Source: an uncultured Eggerthellaceae bacterium
GTDB lineage: Bacteria > Actinomycetota > Coriobacteriia > Coriobacteriales > Eggerthellaceae
Reading direction: 5' to 3'
NCBI GenBank assembly: GCA_934668515.1
Contig: CAKUNS010000004.1
Coordinates: 16,642 to 80,641 of the forward strand
Length of the DNA stretch: 64,000 bases
Of the stretch, positions 45,253 to 53,191 are shown one piece after another. The position numbers and the translations under genes were made by a program. Numbering within the stretch: the first letter of the stretch is position 1; each line of letters opens with the position of its first letter. The notes below the pieces were generated by a model. It saw nothing but the letters and a program-made list of their open reading frames with translations, made no database searches and was not told where the DNA came from.

Positions 45253-45873
45253 ATGATCGATTCCAAGAATCCTAACGGATCTGCGAATGTTGCTTCGCAG
45301 ACGTCGAGCGACGCGGCCGTCGCTTCGAAAAAGAAGTCGAACAAGGGCAAGATCATCGGGATCGTCGTAGCTGTGGTCGCCGTTTTGGGCATTGCCTTCT
45401 GGACTTGGCATTCTCAGCCAAGTTTCTGCAACGCCGTTTGCCATACGCCTATGGATCCGTATGTTCAGACGTACGAGTCGGGCGATTCGGCAATGCTCTC
45501 TGCCGTTCACGCAAAGGCGGGAAAGAGTTGCCTAGATTGCCATGAGGCGACGTTTGGCGAGCAGGTCCACGAGGCTACCGCTTGGGTAAGCGGCAACTAC
45601 CAGAACCCAATTCCCGAAAACACTTTCGAATACGATGAAACATATTGCTTGAACAAAGCCTGCCACAACATGACGCGTGACGAGCTTACTCAGAAGACCG
45701 CAGGTATGACTTTCAACCCCCACGACACTCATCATGGTGACATTGCCTGCTCCACGTGCCACAAGGCGCATTCCGATTCAGTCATGTACTGCACAGAGTG
45801 CCATGCTGCCGCCCAAACGCCTGATGGTTGGTTGACGTGGGATGAATACCAGCAGTCCAAGCAGGGGAAGTAA
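45253..45873 (+). CDS. Membrane-anchored five-haem cytochrome c (NrfH/CymA-like, Cgr1-type)
   Basis: 206 residues. A Lys-rich N-terminus precedes one membrane helix (about 33-51), then an exported domain with five haem-attachment sites: CNAVCH (59, CX3CH), CLDCH (93), CLNKACH (132, CX4CH), CSTCH (166) and CTECH (180). Two have widened spacing. It should carry electrons from menaquinol to an exported reductase. It is followed by a Tat flavoprotein with AAGGAGG overlapping its stop codon, the same pairing as cgr1-cgr2 of Eggerthella lenta. ATG at 45253 (after GGGAAGGGG) chosen; ATG 45235 also possible. The 226 bases upstream show no gene. Confidence 0.85.
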   Translation: MIDSKNPNGSANVASQTSSDAAVASKKKSNKGKIIGIVVAVVAVLGIAFWTWHSQPSFCNAVCHTPMDPYVQTYESGDSAMLSAVHAKAGKSCLDCHEATFGEQVHEATAWVSGNYQNPIPENTFEYDETYCLNKACHNMTRDELTQKTAGMTFNPHDTHHGDIACSTCHKAHSDSVMYCTECHAAAQTPDGWLTWDEYQQSKQGK

Positions 45874-45886
45874 GGAGGTCGTCATC

Positions 45887-47371
45887 ATGAAGAACGAGCG
45901 AGAGGCAGTTTTCACTGCGAGCATGGATCGTCGTCAGTTCCTGGCCTTGGCGGCCCTGGGCTTGGCGGCTGTTTCCACGGGAAGCCTTTCCGCATGTGCC
46001 GCAAACGGTTCTAAGACCTATGACTACGATGTGGTTGTCGTCGGATCGGGCGGCGCGGGTACGACGTCTGCGGCATTTGCTGCGAAGAACGGTGCGAAAA
46101 CCGTTTGCATCGAGAAGCTTGGTTGGCAAGGTGGTTCGAGTTCGCTTGCCATGGGCACGTTTTACGGGTCTGGCACGGTTCAGCAGAAAGAGCTCGGCAT
46201 AAACGACACGCCGGACGACTACTACAAGTACCTTCTTACGCGTAATGCGGATAAGGTTGACCTTAAAATGAACCGTTTCATGGCGGATCATTCGGGCGAG
46301 ACCATCGATTGGTTGCGCGAGGATCTGAAGGTGCCTTTCAAGGACACGATCAAAGGCAATGGTAAAGACAAGGTCCAGCGTGGGCATATGTGCAAAAACA
46401 GCGCCGAGGATGCTTTGTCTGCCGTTACGGAACTTGCAAAGCAGCAAGGTGTGGAATTTCATTTCAATACGAATGCCGTTGCCCTTATCGTCGACGAAAA
46501 CGGCAGGGTCGCAGGCGTTAAGGCCAAGAAAGCCGGTGAAGACGTCATTTACAACGCGAAAACGGTGATCATCGCATCGGGAGGCTTCTGCCGAAACGAC
46601 AAGATGATTGCAAAATACTGCCCTGACTATAAAGGCGTGTATACCGAGGTCGGTGTTGGCTGCGACGGCTCCGGATTGCAGATGGGACTTGACATCGGCG
46701 CCGGTTATGCTGGTCATGGCGGCACGAACGGAATCCTTGCTTGTCCGGTTGAGCCTGGCCAGTCGAAGCTTATCAGCGCGAAGGCGTTGTGGGTTGATTC
46801 GTCGGGCAAGCGCTTTGTGAACGAGGGCGGTCAAACCCACGACATCTATTACCAAGTTGCGCATTTCCCCGATCAAAAGTTCTTTGCGGTTTACGATCAG
46901 GCAATGGTTGACGCGCTCAGCGACGCCTTGAAGGGGAAGGTGAAGCTGGGTCTTGAAAAGGGCTACTTCGCAAAAGCTGATACGCTCGAAGCGGCATGTC
47001 AGGATCTCGGCGTCGATGGCGCTGCGGCGGCTGGGTCTCTCGCTAGGTACAATGCGCTTGCGGAATCCGGCGCGGATGCCGACTTCAATAAGAAAGCCGA
47101 GAATCTCTCCCCGATCACGAAGGCTCCGTTCTACGTAATGACCATGGGGGTTTGCACGCATGGGTCTTTCGGCGGGTTCGACATCAACACGGACTTTCAG
47201 GTGAAGGACGCGAACGGCAACGTGATTCCTGGGTTGTACTCGGCAGGCGAGGTTTGTTGCGGCACGTTCATTTACGACGATTATCCGGCAGGTGGATGCG
47301 GTTTGAATTTCGCTTATACTTCGGGGCGTTTTGCAGGTGCGAATGCGGCAGAGGAAGCTCTGAGCGCATAG
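45887..47371 (+). CDS. Tat-exported FAD-dependent reductase (fumarate-reductase/Cgr2 superfamily)
   Basis: 494 residues. Twin-arginine signal MDRRQFLALAALGLAA (Arg15-16) ends in a lipobox LSAC (Cys37), so it is probably a lipoprotein outside the membrane. The FAD site is VVVVGSGGAGTT (53-58) with IEKLGWQGGSS; the C-terminal FAD motif is GLYSAGEVCCG. Fumarate reductases carry an Arg in GxNRLGG near the end; here the matching stretch is YDDYPAGGCGLNFAY, nearer to ketosteroid-dehydrogenase-like loops, so fumarate is unlikely. The acceptor is unknown. The gene follows the cytochrome by 13 bases and starts at ATG 45887 after AAGGAGG. Confidence 0.88.
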   Translation: MKNEREAVFTASMDRRQFLALAALGLAAVSTGSLSACAANGSKTYDYDVVVVGSGGAGTTSAAFAAKNGAKTVCIEKLGWQGGSSSLAMGTFYGSGTVQQKELGINDTPDDYYKYLLTRNADKVDLKMNRFMADHSGETIDWLREDLKVPFKDTIKGNGKDKVQRGHMCKNSAEDALSAVTELAKQQGVEFHFNTNAVALIVDENGRVAGVKAKKAGEDVIYNAKTVIIASGGFCRNDKMIAKYCPDYKGVYTEVGVGCDGSGLQMGLDIGAGYAGHGGTNGILACPVEPGQSKLISAKALWVDSSGKRFVNEGGQTHDIYYQVAHFPDQKFFAVYDQAMVDALSDALKGKVKLGLEKGYFAKADTLEAACQDLGVDGAAAAGSLARYNALAESGADADFNKKAENLSPITKAPFYVMTMGVCTHGSFGGFDINTDFQVKDANGNVIPGLYSAGEVCCGTFIYDDYPAGGCGLNFAYTSGRFAGANAAEEALSA

Positions 47372-47390
47372 GACGATGCTACGTGGTTTG

Positions 47391-47430
47391 ATGGGGGCGC
47401 GATTCTGCGGGATCACGCCCCCCATTTCTT
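47391..47430 (+). terminator. Terminator of the cytochrome-flavoprotein operon
   Basis: ATGGGGGCG pairs with CGCCCCCCAT around a ~16-nt loop, followed by TTCTTT. Confidence 0.7.
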
Positions 47431-47488
47431 TCAGCATGCCTGATTATGAACAAGAGTTCGCGCAGGTGAACGCGGCTTTTTTCGAAAG

Positions 47489-47525
47489 AAAATGTTACGT
47501 GCAGTAGGGCACGTAACATTTTTTG
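47489..47525. terminator. Long perfect hairpin upstream of the uptake hydrogenase
   Basis: AAAATGTTACGTGC pairs perfectly with GCACGTAACATTTT (14 bp, loop AGTAGG) and a run of T follows on both strands. It may be a second terminator or a protein-binding palindrome (TTACGTGC-N6-GCACGTAA). Confidence 0.7.
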
Positions 47526-47569
47526 TCATTCAGCAGATATTTTTTACCTCTTTGTAATTTTGGGCGCGA

Positions 47570-47598
47570 TTGACGTCTTTCATAGAGTAAAAGATATG
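47570..47598 (+). promoter_or_regulatory. Candidate promoter for the uptake hydrogenase operon
   Basis: TTGACG, 17-nt spacer, GATATG. Strong -35 and weak -10, as expected for an activated promoter. The predicted start falls in the following inverted repeat. Confidence 0.5.
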
Positions 47599-47601
47599 TC
47601 G

Positions 47602-47620
47602 GACTTCCACAGCGGAAGTC
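47602..47620. promoter_or_regulatory. Inverted repeat at the predicted hydrogenase transcript start
   Basis: GACTTCC-ACAGC-GGAAGTC, a perfect 7-bp inverted repeat. It could be an operator at the start site or a 5' stem. Confidence 0.45.
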
Positions 47621-47663
47621 TGAAATGTCAAGACGAGAACACGCACCATGAGGAGGTGTGCAC

Positions 47664-48935
47664 ATGGGACAAGAATCCACGGCGAGCTTCTATGGCATGC
47701 TCGACGCACGTGGGGTTAGCCGTCGCAGCTTCTTGAAGTTCTGCGGTGGTTTGGCCGCTGCGGCTGGACTCACCGGAGTGGGGGCTCCGCAAGCTGTTGC
47801 TGCTACTCTCGAAAAGTCCGTCATCGGCGCAACCACGGGTAATCTCTATCCCGTAATCTGGATCGAAGGCGCTTCGTGCACCGGCTGCACGGAGTCCCTG
47901 GCACAGGTTGAGACCCCCGATGTCGGGTCGGTCGTCCTGGAGTTGCTGTCGCTGAACTTCTCCGACACGCTTTCCGCAGGCGCCGGCGATTCCGCTGAGC
48001 TCGCCAAGAAGCAGACCATCGAGGCTGGCAACTACATCCTCGTGTTCGAGGGCGCTGTCACCCAGGCTTGGGCCGGTCAGGCATGCCGTTTCGGCAATAA
48101 CGCCGACGGCTCTGACTCTCTGACCGCCGTCGAGCAGCTCGAGGAAGCCGCGCACAATGCGTCGGCAGTCGTCGCGCTTGGCTCTTGCGCAGTCAACGGA
48201 GGTTGGATGGGCGCCGAGCCCAATTCCGCTGCTGCCACGGGTGTTCAGGCTTACCTGAAGTCCGCAGGCATCGAGAAGACCGTCATCAACATCCCGGGCT
48301 GCCCCGCGAACCCCGAATGGCTCATCTCCGTGCTCGTTCAGGTTCTCATGCTCGACGGCCAGACGCTTAAGCTGAACGCCGCCAACATGCCCGAGGACAT
48401 CTTCGGCCAGACCATCCATGACAACTGCGAGCGTCGTGGCCACTTCGAGAACGGCGAGTTCGTTTACCAGTTCGGCTCCAAGGAAGAGGCCTTGGGCTAC
48501 TGCCTGTACCCGCTTGGCTGCCGTGGTCCTCAGACCCACTCGAACTGCTCCGTCACCATGTGGAACAACCGTCGCAGCTGGTGCGTCCAGGCTGGTTCTC
48601 CCTGCCTTGGCTGCTGCGAGGCCGATCCGAAGGATCCGGGTCACAACTGGGTCGAGGTGAACACCCCGTTCTACAAGCGTCATCGCGATCTCCATATCGG
48701 CAACGTTTGGTTCCAGCCCACCACCGTGGCCTTCGGCGTCACCGGTATCTTGGCTGCTGCCCTGCTTGTCCATGGCTTCGGCATGAAGGCCGCTGGCCGT
48801 ATGGACGGCGGTGCCGACTTCGAGAAGATCCGTAAGTGGGACGAGAAGCACCCCGATCAGTCCATCGGCGATTACTCCGCTGCTTGGGATCCGAACGCTC
48901 CTGTTGAAACCGAAGACAAAGAAGAGGGGAGGTAA
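47664..48935 (+). CDS. hyaA: Uptake [NiFe] hydrogenase small subunit, Tat-exported
   Basis: 423 residues. Tat signal SRRSFLKFCGG (Arg22-23) with cleavage near PQAVA-A. The proximal cluster motif GASCTGCTES, then IPGCPANPEW and the Cys/His-rich medial and distal cluster region (CRGPQTHSNC, CVQAGSPCLGC). A C-terminal membrane helix (about 358-376) anchors the enzyme facing out, followed by an acidic tail. Group 1-type. ATG at 47664 has AGGAGG 7 nt upstream. First gene of the small-large-cytochrome b operon. Confidence 0.95.
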   Translation: MGQESTASFYGMLDARGVSRRSFLKFCGGLAAAAGLTGVGAPQAVAATLEKSVIGATTGNLYPVIWIEGASCTGCTESLAQVETPDVGSVVLELLSLNFSDTLSAGAGDSAELAKKQTIEAGNYILVFEGAVTQAWAGQACRFGNNADGSDSLTAVEQLEEAAHNASAVVALGSCAVNGGWMGAEPNSAAATGVQAYLKSAGIEKTVINIPGCPANPEWLISVLVQVLMLDGQTLKLNAANMPEDIFGQTIHDNCERRGHFENGEFVYQFGSKEEALGYCLYPLGCRGPQTHSNCSVTMWNNRRSWCVQAGSPCLGCCEADPKDPGHNWVEVNTPFYKRHRDLHIGNVWFQPTTVAFGVTGILAAALLVHGFGMKAAGRMDGGADFEKIRKWDEKHPDQSIGDYSAAWDPNAPVETEDKEEGR

Positions 48936-48938
48936 GCC

Positions 48939-50597
48939 ATGACCCGTTCCGTTATCGATCCGATTACCCGTATCGAAGGCCACATGCGCGTCGAGATGGA
49001 GGTCCAGAACGGCGTCGTCACCGACGCTTGGGCTTCTGGTGGTAGCTTCCGCGGCATGGAGCTCGTCGTGCAGCACCGCGCCCCCGAAGACGCTGCCCAG
49101 ATCGTTCAGCGCATCTGCGGCGTTTGCCCGGTTTCCCACGCTCATGCTTCCACCATCGCCGCCGAGAAGGCTTACGGCATCAAGATCTCGAACAACGCTC
49201 GTATCGTCCGTAACCTCATCGAGGGCGCTCAGTTCCTGCACAGCCATATCCTTTGGTTCTACAACTTGGCTGCGCTCGACTACGTCAACCCCATCCATGG
49301 CCTCGAGGCCAATGCGGCTGACGCTTGGGACCTCGCTGTTGCAGCCGGCACGTCCACGAACTCCGACTTCGGCGCTCTGAAGGAGCGTCTGACGAAGTTC
49401 GCTCAGAACGGCCAGCTGTCCATTTTCTCCGGCAACTGGTTCGACGCCGAGGATGGCAACGCCTACAAGCTTCCTGCCGAGCTCGACCTCATCTGCACCG
49501 CCCATTATCTTGAGGCTCTGAAGATGCAGGCTCGCTCCTCCGAGATCGCTGCTCTGCTTGGCGGCAAGATGCCCCATGTCATGACCATCGTTCCCGGTGG
49601 CACCGCATTCGTTCCCACCTCCCAGAAGCTCGACGATCTGAAGTACATGATCGACGAGGTTTACAACTGGGTCGAGGCAACCATGATCCCCGACACCTTG
49701 GCCATCGCTCCTTACTACAAGGACGCCCTGACCTTCGGCAAGGGCTGCGGCCGCTACGGCGCATGGGGCGTTTTCGAGGCTCCGTCCATGCAGATGAACG
49801 ACCGTTATCTGCCGGCTGGCGTCCTGGACACCAACCTGAATCTCTCCGACGTCGACGAGAGCAAGATCGCCGAGTTCGTCGGCACCTCTTGGTACGAGGG
49901 CTCCGACGTTTACCCGGCTCCCGACTTCACCACGAAGCCGGCATTCACCAAGTACGACGTCAACGACCGTTACACTTGGTGCAAGGCTCCCACCTACGAT
50001 GGCGAGCCGCTTGAGACCACGTCTCTGTCCCGTATCCTGGTTGCTTATCAGCGCAACGTTCCCTTCGTCAAGGAGAACGTCGACAAGCTGCTCGTTCAGC
50101 TTGGCTCTGCTCTGGGCACCGAGGTTCCGCTGTCCGCCGTTCAGTCCACGCTCGGCCGTGTTGCCGTCCGTCAGGTCGAGACGCTCTACATCGCCAAGCT
50201 CATGAAGGATTGGTGCGCCGAGCTCATCGAGGCCGTCAAGGGTGGCGACAGCGAGTACTTCCGCGAGCCCGCAACCACCACCGGCGAGGGTTCCGGCTTC
50301 TGGGAGGCACCGCGTGGCGCTCTCTACCACTCCGAGAAGGTCGTCAAGGGCAAGATCGAGGGTTACCAGATCATCATCCCGACCACGTGGAACATGGCTC
50401 CCATCAACCAGAATGGCGTTCATGGCCCCATCGAGCAGTCCCTCATCGGCTGCCCGGTCGAGGACATCGAGAAGCCCATCAACGCGCTGCGTACCGTCCA
50501 CAGCTACGATCCGTGCGTTTCTTGCGCCGTCCATATCAGCGAACCGGCAACCGGCAAGCATTTCGAGACCGTAACCAATCCGTGGGGGGTGAAGTAG
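48939..50597 (+). CDS. hyaB: Uptake [NiFe] hydrogenase large subunit
   Basis: 552 residues. NiFe ligands in RICGVCPVSH (Cys60, Cys63) and DPCVSCAVH (Cys526, Cys529). A 20-residue tail follows His532 and must be cut off by a maturation protease after nickel insertion; a protease gene lies about 2 kb downstream. It oxidises H2 outside the membrane with the small subunit, which escorts it through the Tat pathway (it has no signal of its own). The gene starts 3 bases after the small-subunit stop with GGGGAGG upstream. Confidence 0.96.
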   Translation: MTRSVIDPITRIEGHMRVEMEVQNGVVTDAWASGGSFRGMELVVQHRAPEDAAQIVQRICGVCPVSHAHASTIAAEKAYGIKISNNARIVRNLIEGAQFLHSHILWFYNLAALDYVNPIHGLEANAADAWDLAVAAGTSTNSDFGALKERLTKFAQNGQLSIFSGNWFDAEDGNAYKLPAELDLICTAHYLEALKMQARSSEIAALLGGKMPHVMTIVPGGTAFVPTSQKLDDLKYMIDEVYNWVEATMIPDTLAIAPYYKDALTFGKGCGRYGAWGVFEAPSMQMNDRYLPAGVLDTNLNLSDVDESKIAEFVGTSWYEGSDVYPAPDFTTKPAFTKYDVNDRYTWCKAPTYDGEPLETTSLSRILVAYQRNVPFVKENVDKLLVQLGSALGTEVPLSAVQSTLGRVAVRQVETLYIAKLMKDWCAELIEAVKGGDSEYFREPATTTGEGSGFWEAPRGALYHSEKVVKGKIEGYQIIIPTTWNMAPINQNGVHGPIEQSLIGCPVEDIEKPINALRTVHSYDPCVSCAVHISEPATGKHFETVTNPWGVK

Positions 50598-50598
50598 A

Positions 50599-51282
50599 AT
50601 GGCACATCTCGCACACTATCGCGAAGCTCATCCGCTGCCCTTTGTCATCACGCACTGGATCAACCTCGTCGCCATGGTCGTTCTTCTGGTCACTGGCTTC
50701 ATGATCCATTTTCCGGTGGCAGGCACCATGGGTGTTTGCCGCGGCGCTCACATCTTCTTCGGCATCGTGCTGTTCATCAACTGCATTTGCCGTGTCGTGA
50801 TGGCCTTCTTCGTGCGTTCCGCCCCTACGGGCGGCACTCGCAAGACCGTCACCGACTACAAGACGTGGCTTCCGCAGAAGGACAACCGTCATCAGGGTGG
50901 CGCTTGGATCAAGTACTACCTGTTCCTGAAGAAGGATCACCCCTTGGCTGCTAAGCTGGGCGTTCCTCAGAAGATCTCCTACCTGATGATCCCGATCCTG
51001 ATCGTGCTGATGTTCTACACCGGCCTTTGCCTGTGGGGCACCACGATGGAGTGGCCGATCTGCCAGGCTGGCATCGCTGCCCTCGGTGGCACCATGTCCG
51101 TCCGCATCATCCACTACTTCGGCATGTTCGTGTTCATCTGCTTCATGTTCATCCACATCTATCTGGCAAACGTCGAGGGTCTTGCCCCCACGTTCCTGAT
51201 GTTCTTCCGCAAGGAGCATGGCGGTCTGGTCTACGATCCCGACAAGCATGTCATCGTTGGTGAAGACAAGATGGAGCACTAA
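50599..51282 (+). CDS. hyaC: Hydrogenase membrane cytochrome b subunit
   Basis: 227 residues with four membrane helices (about 17-37, 47-67, 131-152, 174-195). Candidate haem ligands include His19 in ITHWINLVAM, His51 in CRGAHIFFGI and the His pair around RIIHYFGMFVFICFMFIHIYL. It accepts electrons from the small subunit and reduces menaquinone. The ATG is 1 base after the large-subunit stop (TAGAATG). Confidence 0.92.
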   Translation: MAHLAHYREAHPLPFVITHWINLVAMVVLLVTGFMIHFPVAGTMGVCRGAHIFFGIVLFINCICRVVMAFFVRSAPTGGTRKTVTDYKTWLPQKDNRHQGGAWIKYYLFLKKDHPLAAKLGVPQKISYLMIPILIVLMFYTGLCLWGTTMEWPICQAGIAALGGTMSVRIIHYFGMFVFICFMFIHIYLANVEGLAPTFLMFFRKEHGGLVYDPDKHVIVGEDKMEH

Positions 51283-51317
51283 TCGACAACCGTTCGATTC
51301 CATCTATGGATGTTTTC

Positions 51318-51349
51318 CAAGAAGAGGGCCCAATGGGCTCTCTTCTTTT
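51318..51349 (+). terminator. Terminator of the uptake hydrogenase operon
   Basis: AAGAGGGCCC-AAT-GGGCTCTCTT (one bulge) followed by CTTTTG. Confidence 0.8.
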
Positions 51350-51376
51350 GTTACATTCACCTTGTTTGTCTAATAC
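51348..51376 (+). promoter_or_regulatory. Sigma-70 promoter for the TRIC-like/protease operon
   Basis: TTGTTA, 17 nt, TAATAC, starting at the foot of the preceding terminator. The -10 is 29 nt before the ATG. Confidence 0.6.
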
Positions 51377-51405
51377 GGCGTTCGCGCGATCAAGAAAGGA
51401 GAGGG

Positions 51406-52140
51406 ATGGACCAGTTCCTCGAGCTGCTGCTCTCGTCGGAGCCGTTCGCGGTTCCTGTGGGAGTCGAGTACTTCTTCGTCCTTGTCGGCGTGCTGACGGG
51501 CTCTCTTTACGCGATCGACCGTAAACTCGATGTTATCGGAACCATCACTTTGGGTTTGATCACCGGCTATGGCGGCGGCATCATCCGCGATGTCTTGCTG
51601 CAAACCCATGGCGTGTATCTTATCGACCATCCCAGCCTTGTTGTGATGAGCACCTGTTTAAGCATTCTCGTGTTCTACTTCAAGGGCATTTTCAGGCACT
51701 TGTCAGCCTCCATCACGCTTTGCGATGCCATTTCGGTTGCGCTGTTCGCAGCTGCTGGCGGCGGCAAGGCCATGTCGTGCGGTTTGGGAATGGTCATGTC
51801 CATCTTGCTTGCCGTTATCACGGCGGTTGGCGGCGGCGCGCTGCGCGACGTGTTCAGCGGCGAGACCCCGACTATTTTCAAGCAGGGCAATTACTATGCG
51901 GTGGCGGCTCTTTCCTCTGCCGTTGTGTTCGTTTTGATGCAGCGCATCGGCGCTTCGCAGCTTGCCGCAACCTTGCTGTGCGTTCTTGCCATGCTGTTGC
52001 TTCGCTATCTCAGCATCTATCGTGATTGGCGCACGCATGTGGACACCGACTTCACGTCGCGTCTGTCTGCCTCGCTCAAGCGTTTCTGGCGCTACCTTTC
52101 CGAGCATGGCGATCCGTTCGGGAAAGACATCAGACGCTAA
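51406..52140 (+). CDS. UPF0126/TRIC-family membrane channel protein
   Basis: 244 residues, seven membrane helices in two repeats, each with the conserved glycine motif (GYGGGIIRDVLL and GGGALRDVFSGETP) that marks bacterial homologues of trimeric intracellular cation channels (E. coli YadS type). A role in potassium or glycine movement has been proposed for the family. ATG at 51406 follows AAAGGAGAGGG. It may share a transcript with the next two genes. Confidence 0.85.
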   Translation: MDQFLELLLSSEPFAVPVGVEYFFVLVGVLTGSLYAIDRKLDVIGTITLGLITGYGGGIIRDVLLQTHGVYLIDHPSLVVMSTCLSILVFYFKGIFRHLSASITLCDAISVALFAAAGGGKAMSCGLGMVMSILLAVITAVGGGALRDVFSGETPTIFKQGNYYAVAALSSAVVFVLMQRIGASQLAATLLCVLAMLLLRYLSIYRDWRTHVDTDFTSRLSASLKRFWRYLSEHGDPFGKDIRR

Positions 52141-52199
52141 CCGTTTCGCTGCGGGTACAATCGGGACTGTTTTAAACGCCGATCCGCGAAAGGTAGAGC

Positions 52200-52646
52200 A
52201 TGGCAAGGGAATCCAGGCAAAATGAGCTTACAGACGAGCAGATCGCAGCGGAGAATAAGTTTCTCGAAGGCGTGCCGCGTTTGAATCTGGGCGCATTTCT
52301 GATGCCCGGCATTTGGGGCCCGGCTCATGGGCTTTGGATCTGCATCCTGTTTTACCCCCTTTGGCTTTTCGCCGACAACACGTTCTATGCCGCGTTTTCC
52401 GAGCGCTCGCTGCTGGCTGTCGTTCTTGCGGCAATCGTCTTCGTCATGCTTGTGACCGTTCACGTGGTTTTCGGCATTCTCTCGCAGCCGTTCGCATGGC
52501 ATCGCGCGGACGGTCTGGGCGTTGACAAGCAGACGTATCTGAAACGTGAGAAGATCTGGGCCGTTGCCATGGCTTTGGTGAGTTTGACGTTCGTCGTTAT
52601 GGCCACGTACTACAACCTGGTGATTCGTCCTGGAGTGGGGGCGTAG
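52200..52646 (+). CDS. Small membrane protein of unknown function
   Basis: 148 residues with three membrane helices (about 40-58, 70-92, 122-142). Distinctive LNLGAFLMPGIWGPAHGLW after a charged N-terminus. No known family recognised. It ends 2 bases before the hydrogenase maturation protease, so co-expression is likely and a role with the membrane hydrogenase can be suspected. AAAGGT precedes the ATG. Confidence 0.75.
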   Translation: MARESRQNELTDEQIAAENKFLEGVPRLNLGAFLMPGIWGPAHGLWICILFYPLWLFADNTFYAAFSERSLLAVVLAAIVFVMLVTVHVVFGILSQPFAWHRADGLGVDKQTYLKREKIWAVAMALVSLTFVVMATYYNLVIRPGVGA

Positions 52647-52648
52647 TC

Positions 52649-53185
52649 GTGAGCAGCGAGAATCCGATGGAGATCACCGTATTCTGCGTGGGGAACAAGC
52701 TGTACCTTGACGACGGTCTTGGTCCCGCCGTTTACGAGGAAGTACTTGAACGCTTCGATGTCCCCTCGAACGTGAAGTTCCACGATGTGGGCTGCATGAG
52801 CATGGACATGATTGAGGATGTTGACAAGAACGATCTCATCATCACCGTCGATGCGATTGACGGCACCGATGCGGAACCGGGAACGGTGTTTCGTTACGCG
52901 CCCGAGGATCTTGCGCGAAACCCTCAGGTTCTCACCAGTTTGCATGATCTGCGCTTAGCTGACTTGTTCGATGCCGCATCTCTTTTGGGCTATCAGGCGC
53001 AGGGCGTGTGTCTGGGCATGCAGGTCGAAAACTCGTCGCCGGCGGAGTTCGTCATCGGCCTTACGCCTAAGGTGTACGAGGCCTTGCCTCGGCTTATCGA
53101 TGCGCTTCTAGCCGAGCTTTCGCATGCGGGCTCGCCGCTTATCGACAAGAAGACGGGCAAGCCCGTTACGGGCCCGACTGTATAA
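52649..53185 (+). CDS. [NiFe] hydrogenase maturation endopeptidase
   Basis: 178 residues of the HyaD/HycI fold: VGNKLYLDDGLGPAVYEE contains the nickel-sensing acid (Asp/Glu of GNxLxxDDG), followed by DVGCMSMDMIEDV and TVDAIDGTDAEPGT. It cuts the C-terminal peptide from a hydrogenase large subunit after nickel loading. The only large subunit in the window with such a peptide is the uptake enzyme. GTG at 52649 chosen (GTGGGGG upstream); ATG at 52667 is an alternative. It converges on nth with 6 bases between stops. Confidence 0.88.
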   Translation: MSSENPMEITVFCVGNKLYLDDGLGPAVYEEVLERFDVPSNVKFHDVGCMSMDMIEDVDKNDLIITVDAIDGTDAEPGTVFRYAPEDLARNPQVLTSLHDLRLADLFDAASLLGYQAQGVCLGMQVENSSPAEFVIGLTPKVYEALPRLIDALLAELSHAGSPLIDKKTGKPVTGPTV

Positions 53186-53191
53186 GCGGGT

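Noticed and set aside
47628..50561. 977-codon open frame on the minus strand across the uptake hydrogenase genes
   Set aside because: It is the mirror of two well-defined hydrogenase genes in a G+C-rich genome; no domain or ribosome site fits.
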